From: Pelagimonas sp.
GTDB lineage: Bacteria > Pseudomonadota > Alphaproteobacteria > Rhodobacterales > Rhodobacteraceae
NCBI GenBank assembly: GCA_025210455.1
Contig: JAOARQ010000005.1
Coordinates: 1-51,509, forward strand
Direction of reading: 5' to 3'
Length of the DNA: 51,509 nucleotides
The notes below the pieces were generated by a model that saw only the letters and a list, made by a program, of their open reading frames with translations, did not search any database and was not told the DNA's origin. A program made the position numbers and the translations under genes. Positions 47,342 to 51,509 of this stretch are shown one piece after another; the stretch's first letter is position 1, and each line of letters opens with the position of its first letter.

Positions 47342-48022
47342 ATGACATTTGACGATGCCCTGTCCCAACTGACTGCCGCCATTGAACCCGGTCGGGCGGA
47401 ACAGATGATCGCCTATCACAAGCAAAGCCGCGAGGTGCTGGGCGTGCCCACCCCGGCGATCAACGACATGGCCAAGGCCTGGCGGCATTCGCTGGATCTG
47501 AACGCCCGCGTTGATCTGGCCAGCGCCCTTTGGGACAGCGATATCTTTGAGGCCCGCATCACCGCTGCCAAACTGCTGACGCAGGCGCGTATCCGCCCGG
47601 ACGACGCTGTATGGGATCTGATCCAATCCTGGGTGCCGCAGTTTGACAGCTGGGCGATTGCCGATCACGCAGCTTCGGCCGGCGCGCGCAGGCTGACCGC
47701 TGACCCGGCGCGGCTGGATATCGTTGAAGGCTGGACCACATCTGATCACCTCTGGACCAAACGCGCGGCGCTGGTCATGACCCTGCCATGGTGCAAATCC
47801 AATTTCCCCAAACCCGAAGAAGAAGCCGCCCGTGACCGCATTCTTGGCTGGGCCGCAACCTATGTGCCAGATCGCGACTGGTTCATTCAAAAGGCCGTGG
47901 CCTGGTGGGTCCGGGATCTGTCCAAACACGACCAGCCCCGCGCCCGCGCCTTTCTGGAAGAACACGGGCCGCAAATGGCCGCCTTTGCCCGCAAAGAAGC
48001 CGGAAAATATCTGGCAAGATGA
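47342..48022 (+). CDS. DNA alkylation repair protein, AlkD-like HEAT-repeat family
   Basis: A 226-residue, almost all-helical protein of the AlkC/AlkD-like group that removes alkylated bases. Features seen are YHKQSREVLGVPTPAIND near the N-terminus, DIFEARITAAKLLTQARI, WDLIQSWVPQFDSWAIADHA and WTTSDHLWTKRAALVMTLPW, which match HEAT-like repeats of AlkD. The aromatic/Asp pocket (FDSWAIADH) supports glycosylase activity, though some relatives have lost it. Stands alone between glmS and a convergent gene. Confidence 0.85.
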   Translation: MTFDDALSQLTAAIEPGRAEQMIAYHKQSREVLGVPTPAINDMAKAWRHSLDLNARVDLASALWDSDIFEARITAAKLLTQARIRPDDAVWDLIQSWVPQFDSWAIADHAASAGARRLTADPARLDIVEGWTTSDHLWTKRAALVMTLPWCKSNFPKPEEEAARDRILGWAATYVPDRDWFIQKAVAWWVRDLSKHDQPRARAFLEEHGPQMAAFARKEAGKYLAR

Positions 48023-48051
48023 ATAGGGCCACATGATCAGCCCCTGCCCGA

Positions 48052-48780
48052 CTAAAGATGGTCAAACATCTCGCGCAGGTGGTCTTCGAATTCAGTACAC
48101 ATGGTGATCGACTGATCCCGCAAATCATAAAAGGCATTGGCCTGCCCACAGGGTTCGACCCTGACAGTCAGCGGCGCAGACAGGCGCAGCAGATCATTCA
48201 GGGCGTCGACCTCGCTGGCGATGATCTGATGGGTCAGCGTGCCCCCGCCCCCTTCAAAGCGCATCTTGGGGCCTGAGGTGCGATCAACCATTTCATCCAG
48301 AATCTGCCCCCAACTGCCACTGGCCGCATCATATTCATCCGGGCAATAGTCAGCACGTTCCTGCGGCAGGCCCATATCCTGCGCAAATTCTTCGCGGTTA
48401 TCGGGATCAGCGCCGTAGAAAATGCAGACCGTATTGTAAAACCGCTGCTCGTCTGGCCCGTGATTGTCCCACCAGGCCACCTCTTCGGTTTCGGTCTCGC
48501 GCAAGATCGCTTCGCCCAGAAAGCCGAATGAAGCGTCATAAGCCAGACTGAGCGCAGTTTCCTCTTCAAAGACCGCATCAATCAGGAAGATCGAAAACAC
48601 ATCTGCGGCGTCTTCTTCCTGACCAAAAATCGGCACCTCTTCCAGATCAATCACCGCATGCCCCAACTCGTGGTAAAAGATCCCCAACAGGTTGGATTCC
48701 ACAAATTGTTCGCGATCTTCCTCAGCCTGCGCCAGACCTGCACAGGCGATCAAAGCTGCGCTCAGAAACAGCCGATGCAT
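48052..48780 (-). CDS. DUF4344-type zinc metallopeptidase
   Basis: A 242-residue secreted protein (signal peptide MHRLFLSAALIACAGLAQA, cleavage before EEDRE). The HELGH motif (residues 37-41) in FYHELGHAVIDLEEVPIFG is a zinc-peptidase signature; a downstream EEDAADVFSIFLID gives the third acidic ligand region. The rest is acidic and conserved in the DUF4344 family, whose function is unknown. It is 3 bases downstream of a lipoprotein gene, so the two are probably one transcript. Confidence 0.85.
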   Translation of the reverse strand: MHRLFLSAALIACAGLAQAEEDREQFVESNLLGIFYHELGHAVIDLEEVPIFGQEEDAADVFSIFLIDAVFEEETALSLAYDASFGFLGEAILRETETEEVAWWDNHGPDEQRFYNTVCIFYGADPDNREEFAQDMGLPQERADYCPDEYDAASGSWGQILDEMVDRTSGPKMRFEGGGGTLTHQIIASEVDALNDLLRLSAPLTVRVEPCGQANAFYDLRDQSITMCTEFEDHLREMFDHL

Positions 48781-48783
48781 GTG

Positions 48784-49290
48784 TTACCCCCCTGAGAAAA
48801 CCTGAATAGTCGGCAGATCGGTCAGCGGGGCCTCGATCAGGCGCATAGCCGCCAGAGACAACCGACTGCCCGCAGAGGCCGGTCCGTCAATCGGCAGCAG
48901 ATCAACCTGTGCTGACTTTCCAGTGGTCGGGTTCAAAACCCGGCCTTTGGTGGCTGCGCTCACCAGTGGTGTTTCCAGCCAGAACCCGGGTTTTGACGGA
49001 TCGCCCAGGCTGGCAACCGTTTCCCCCAGTGCTTTTTCCGCAGCGGGCTGAACCGGGGCTTTGGCAGCCTCACGACGATCCTGCGCGCTGGTGGTATCGA
49101 ACTGTTCTACAGTGCGCGCGCCCGCGGGCGGCTTGGGCGCGCTCGACAACGCCCCCGGACGGGCCTGCGGGCGAATCGCCTCATCCCCTGTGCTCTGTGC
49201 GACCGGCGGCTGCGCTGGTGCCACTGCCAAAGGGCCGTTAGCGCAACCTGCGGCTGTCAGGCCAAAGGCCAATATCACTGCTGCTCTCAT
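48784..49290 (-). CDS. Putative lipoprotein of unknown function
   Basis: A 168-residue protein with lipobox (LTAAGC, Cys16), a Pro/Ala-rich linker to about residue 90 (PLAVAPAQPPVAQSTGDEA), then a small C-terminal domain (FWLETPLVSAATKGRVL..., LSLAAMRLIEAPLTDLPTIQ) that is not recognised. ATG at 49290 is chosen because the signal peptide starts there. The stop is three bases from the DUF4344 metallopeptidase start, suggesting a shared envelope function. Divergent from moaA across 87 bases. Confidence 0.75.
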   Translation of the reverse strand: MRAAVILAFGLTAAGCANGPLAVAPAQPPVAQSTGDEAIRPQARPGALSSAPKPPAGARTVEQFDTTSAQDRREAAKAPVQPAAEKALGETVASLGDPSKPGFWLETPLVSAATKGRVLNPTTGKSAQVDLLPIDGPASAGSRLSLAAMRLIEAPLTDLPTIQVFSGG

Positions 49291-49377
49291 AAATGTGTTC
49301 CCGTCTTTGCGAAGAAAGAGTGCCAATAGCGCGTCCCTACTTGCCCATTATGGCGCAGGCCACTAGGTTTTAAAACC

Positions 49378-50388
49378 ATGACAGCTCCCCTTATCGACCC
49401 GTTTCAGCGCCCGATTTCTTACCTGCGTGTCTCAGTGACAGACCGATGCGATTTTCGCTGTGTCTATTGCATGTCTGAAAACATGAGCTTTCTGCCCAAA
49501 AAAGAGCTGCTGACCCTCGAAGAACTGGATCGCATGTGTTCCACCTTTATCCGACTGGGTGTTGAGAAACTGCGTATTACCGGCGGCGAACCGCTGGTAC
49601 GGCGCGGCATCATGGAGTTTTTCCGCTCAATGACCCGCCATCTTGAAAGCGGTGCGCTGCGCGAACTCACCCTGACCACCAATGGATCGCAGCTGGTCAA
49701 ATACGCGGATGATCTGGCTGCCGCTGGGGTGCGCCGGGTGAATATGTCGCTTGATACGCTGGATGAAGATAAATTTGCCAAAGTCACACGCTGGGGCCGC
49801 CTGCCGCAAGTGCTGAAAGGCATTGATGCGGCGCAGCGGGCCGGAATGCGGGTAAAGCTGAACGCCGTGGCGGTCAAAGGCTTCAACGAAGATGAGCTTT
49901 TGACAATGACCGAATGGTGCGCCCAACGTGACATGGATCTGACCTGGATCGAAGTCATGCCGATGGGCGAAGACATCTCGGGCGATTTCCGGCTGGATCA
50001 ATACTGGAAGCTGACCGATCTGCGGGCGCAACTGGCGCAGCACTATACGCTGACCGACCTGCCCGAAAGCACCGGCGGCCCGGCGCGCTATGTACGTCTG
50101 GAAGAAACCGGTCAGAAAATCGGCTTTATCACGCCGCTCAGCCATAACTTCTGCGAAAGCTGCAACCGCGTGCGCCTGACCTGTACCGGCGAACTATATA
50201 TGTGTCTTGGTCAGGAAGACATGGCCGACCTGCGCGCGCCACTGCGCAACAATCCTGATAGCGACGCGCCACTAGAAGACGCTATCCGCCAGGCCATCAA
50301 CCTGAAACCCAAGGGCCATGATTTCGATTATTCCCGCCAGAAAGTCGACGGCACCATGACCCGCCACATGAGCCACACGGGCGGCTGA
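49378..50388 (+). CDS. moaA: GTP 3',8-cyclase MoaA (radical SAM)
   Basis: A 336-residue enzyme for the first step of molybdenum cofactor synthesis. The radical-SAM cluster motif is [11 protein letters not shown] (Cys positions about 23, 27, 30), with [11 protein letters not shown] next; the second C-terminal cluster is [21 protein letters not shown], and the protein ends with the invariant GG. Length is normal. moaC and the other moa genes are not adjacent. The gene is followed at 66 bases by tRNA-Arg. Confidence 0.97.
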   Translation: MTAPLIDPFQRPISYLRVSVTDRCDFRCVYCMSENMSFLPKKELLTLEELDRMCSTFIRLGVEKLRITGGEPLVRRGIMEFFRSMTRHLESGALRELTLTTNGSQLVKYADDLAAAGVRRVNMSLDTLDEDKFAKVTRWGRLPQVLKGIDAAQRAGMRVKLNAVAVKGFNEDELLTMTEWCAQRDMDLTWIEVMPMGEDISGDFRLDQYWKLTDLRAQLAQHYTLTDLPESTGGPARYVRLEETGQKIGFITPLSHNFCESCNRVRLTCTGELYMCLGQEDMADLRAPLRNNPDSDAPLEDAIRQAINLKPKGHDFDYSRQKVDGTMTRHMSHTGG

Positions 50389-50454
50389 CCTCACCTGTGA
50401 GCGCTAAATCTCTGCTTTGCATTTCCAGAAATATCGCCCATAAACCGCCAAACA

Positions 50455-50531
50455 GGCCCCGTGGCTCAACTGGATAGAGCAGCCCCCTCCTAAGGGGCAG
50501 GTTGTAGGTTCGAATCCTACCGGGGTCACCA
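50455..50531 (+). tRNA. tRNA-Arg (anticodon CCU)
   Basis: A complete cloverleaf: acceptor GGCCCCG (50455-50461) with CGGGGTC (50521-50527), D-arm GCTC/GAGC, anticodon stem GCCCC/GGGGC with loop CTCCTAA (anticodon CCT), T-arm GTAGG-TTCGAAT-CCTAC, discriminator A, and CCA encoded at 50529-50531. It reads AGG codons. Such tRNA genes are frequent integration sites, and composition changes right after it. Confidence 0.96.
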
Positions 50532-51043
50532 TTATTTCCCTTTTATCACAATTGGTTGTGGAAGAAAACCCTTTGGGCAACCACGTGCTCTACTACTACC
50601 GTAGACCGATGCAGATCCCCACCAAGTCGTTCAAAATTGGCTCTGTGCAGGCCACGCATAGTAAGGTGATTTTATTGTTCTGCGGGTGTCTATCTTTACC
50701 CTCTAACCTCATTGCCAGGATGTTCAATTCTCGAGTCAAACGCGGTCGAATTGAGCTGGGTGTTTAGACGCATTTGTACCGGGCTTGCCTGCCAAGCGAG
50801 ATGGGCAACGCGCGCATAGATTTCCGTGCCGCAAGTTGAAAGTCTGTTGAACCTCTGACGCTGTTTTTTTCTTGTTTGGAGCAGTTCGAGCGAAGCCCCA
50901 AACAAGGAAAAAACCTCTTCCAAAGCTCCTAAAAACCGAGAGAAGGCAGCCTCTCAGAACGTCAACTCGCGCAAACCGAAGGAGAAAATCGAGGCTCTTG
51001 TAACCCGAGCAATTGTGCAAAGGTGCTGCATAGGAGAACGAAC
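50532..51043. other. Lower-GC intergenic region after tRNA-Arg
   Basis: 512 bases with visibly lower GC (about half) than the rest of the window. Short reading frames on both strands (for example 50552-50767 and 50736-51020) have no ribosome binding site or recognisable domain. TTTTTTTC near 50864-50871 and GGAAAAAACC near 50907 are AT-rich patches. No repeat of the tRNA 3' end (an attachment-site direct repeat) is visible within the window and no integrase is present. Confidence 0.45.
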
Positions 51044-51509
51044 ATGTTCGACTTAAGTCATGATCCCCTCATGCAACTGAGAGAATTCTTCTATGAACAA
51101 TCAGAGGCGCTTCAAAATGCTGCGGTGCTGCTGGGCGGTCAGCCCGCGCTGCGCTGCGTTCATGCGCTGATGGATGATCTGGCAATTCAACCGAGTTTCA
51201 CGCGCCGAATGAAGAGCAATTTCGCAAGATTGCAGGCGGTGCTGACCCTGCAAAACGATCATGAAATGAACGGCGTCGAGGCCGCGCTGTTTGCCGCGAT
51301 CGATCCAGCCTCGCCCATCGTGGAAGAGATTTGCTTGCTGTCGGATCAGCTTGGCGATCTGCTCCAGCCACCCGGCCCACGCCTTTCACGCCCGCGCTGT
51401 CGGCCCCAGTGCGACCACACTCGCACCATGCAACACCACGCGTTTCGCCCTTGGGCATGTACTTTGTCGTGTGATGCCAACTCTTGGCGATGGTTCCGCA
51501 ATGAGGACA
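51044..51509 (+). CDS. Unrecognised protein, runs off the right edge
   Basis: ATG at 51044 has a strong AGGAG six-to-ten bases upstream. The first ~106 residues look protein-like and helical (MQLREFFYEQSEALQNAAVL, RMKSNFARLQAVLTLQNDHE, EEICLLSDQLGDLL). From about base 51365 the frame turns Cys/His/Arg/Trp-rich and remains open to the edge; a -1 shift there would end at TGA 51472-51474. The gene may be shorter than the open frame, frameshifted, or overlapped by the opposing frame. No family is recognised. Confidence 0.5.
   Translation, partial: MFDLSHDPLMQLREFFYEQSEALQNAAVLLGGQPALRCVHALMDDLAIQPSFTRRMKSNFARLQAVLTLQNDHEMNGVEAALFAAIDPASPIVEEICLLSDQLGDLLQPPGPRLSRPRCRPQCDHTRTMQHHAFRPWACTLSCDANSWRWFRNED
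51198..51509 (-). CDS. Opposing partial frame with a CxxC...CxC cysteine pattern
   Basis: Read from the right edge, the frame is open and begins CPHCGTIAKSWHHTTKYMPK, then VAWCECGRTGADSAG. Paired CPHC and CEC with GRTG resembles a zinc ribbon, as in Lar-type phage proteins or some transposase N-termini. It is incomplete (5' end beyond the window), and the lower half antiparallels the plus-strand gene and is probably non-coding. The call is tentative. Confidence 0.28.
   Translation of the reverse strand, partial: CPHCGTIAKSWHHTTKYMPKGETRGVAWCECGRTGADSAGVKGVGRVAGADRQADPTASKSLPRWARLDRSRQTARPRRRSFHDRFAGSAPPAILRNCSSFGA

Noticed and set aside
50552-51020. Short frames on both strands after the tRNA taken as accessory genes.
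   Set aside because: They need TTG/GTG starts without ribosome binding sites and show no protein-like pattern.

Overview
The window is high-GC DNA with the gene content and order of an alphaproteobacterium of the Rhodobacteraceae, most likely the Roseobacter group. Signs of this are secG-pyrG adjacency, TRAP-free but ABC-rich amino acid and peptide uptake, a signal-less PhnD-like protein, a 1,004-residue kinase/M23/aminotransferase fusion, glmU-glmS, a phaR regulator, and short GC-hairpin plus AT-tail intergenic repeats. The species cannot be named from the sequence. Almost all of it reads as chromosome core and metabolic accessory genes. Only the last 1 kb, after a tRNA-Arg(CCU), looks like the edge of an acquired segment.

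Left part (1-9.8 kb): the end of a subtilase gene; a LysR regulator divergent from a six-gene peptide-use operon (M19 dipeptidase, family 5 binding protein, two permeases, two ATPases); then, convergent across a bidirectional hairpin, a GMC flavin oxidoreductase whose leader can form competing stem-loops.

9.7-13.2 kb: secG and pyrG (with a structured leader), then a 385-base intergenic stretch that carries an 18-base palindrome and an 11-base-period tandem repeat, then an outer-membrane beta-barrel gene that seems to have lost its stop codon.

13.3-28.8 kb is the amine and amino acid block. A three-domain fusion (small-molecule kinase, M23 peptidase fold, class III PLP enzyme) is divergent from a geranylgeranyl-reductase-like flavoprotein and rlmJ. 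Two tandem TerB-like genes are translationally coupled to a PhnD-like binding-fold protein without signal peptide. A polar amino acid ABC transporter (ATPase, binding protein, two permeases) is followed by two glutamine-synthetase-like ligases flanking a class I glutamine amidotransferase. This looks like uptake of an amino compound followed by gamma-glutamylation and hydrolysis. A DegT-type aminotransferase follows a tandem terminator.

28.8-44 kb: housekeeping and salvage genes, namely phaR, xseA, purD, a bestrophin-type channel, 5-formyl-THF cyclo-ligase with mgtE, guanine deaminase, an RTX-repeat protein, a CAP-domain protein, an 8-oxoguanine-deaminase-like enzyme, hisN, an XRE regulator, a quinone oxidoreductase, a Gfo/Idh/MocA oxidoreductase and phosphoglycolate phosphatase.

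44-50.5 kb: glmU-glmS (UDP-GlcNAc synthesis), an AlkD-like protein, a DUF4344 metallopeptidase and a lipoprotein divergent from moaA, then tRNA-Arg. The final kilobase has lower GC, one short gene with a strong ribosome binding site and an opposing partial reading frame with paired cysteines. It contains no integrase, transposase or CRISPR array.

Start codons were moved from the longest possible reading frame where a Shine-Dalgarno sequence or family length supported it; each case is explained in its entry.
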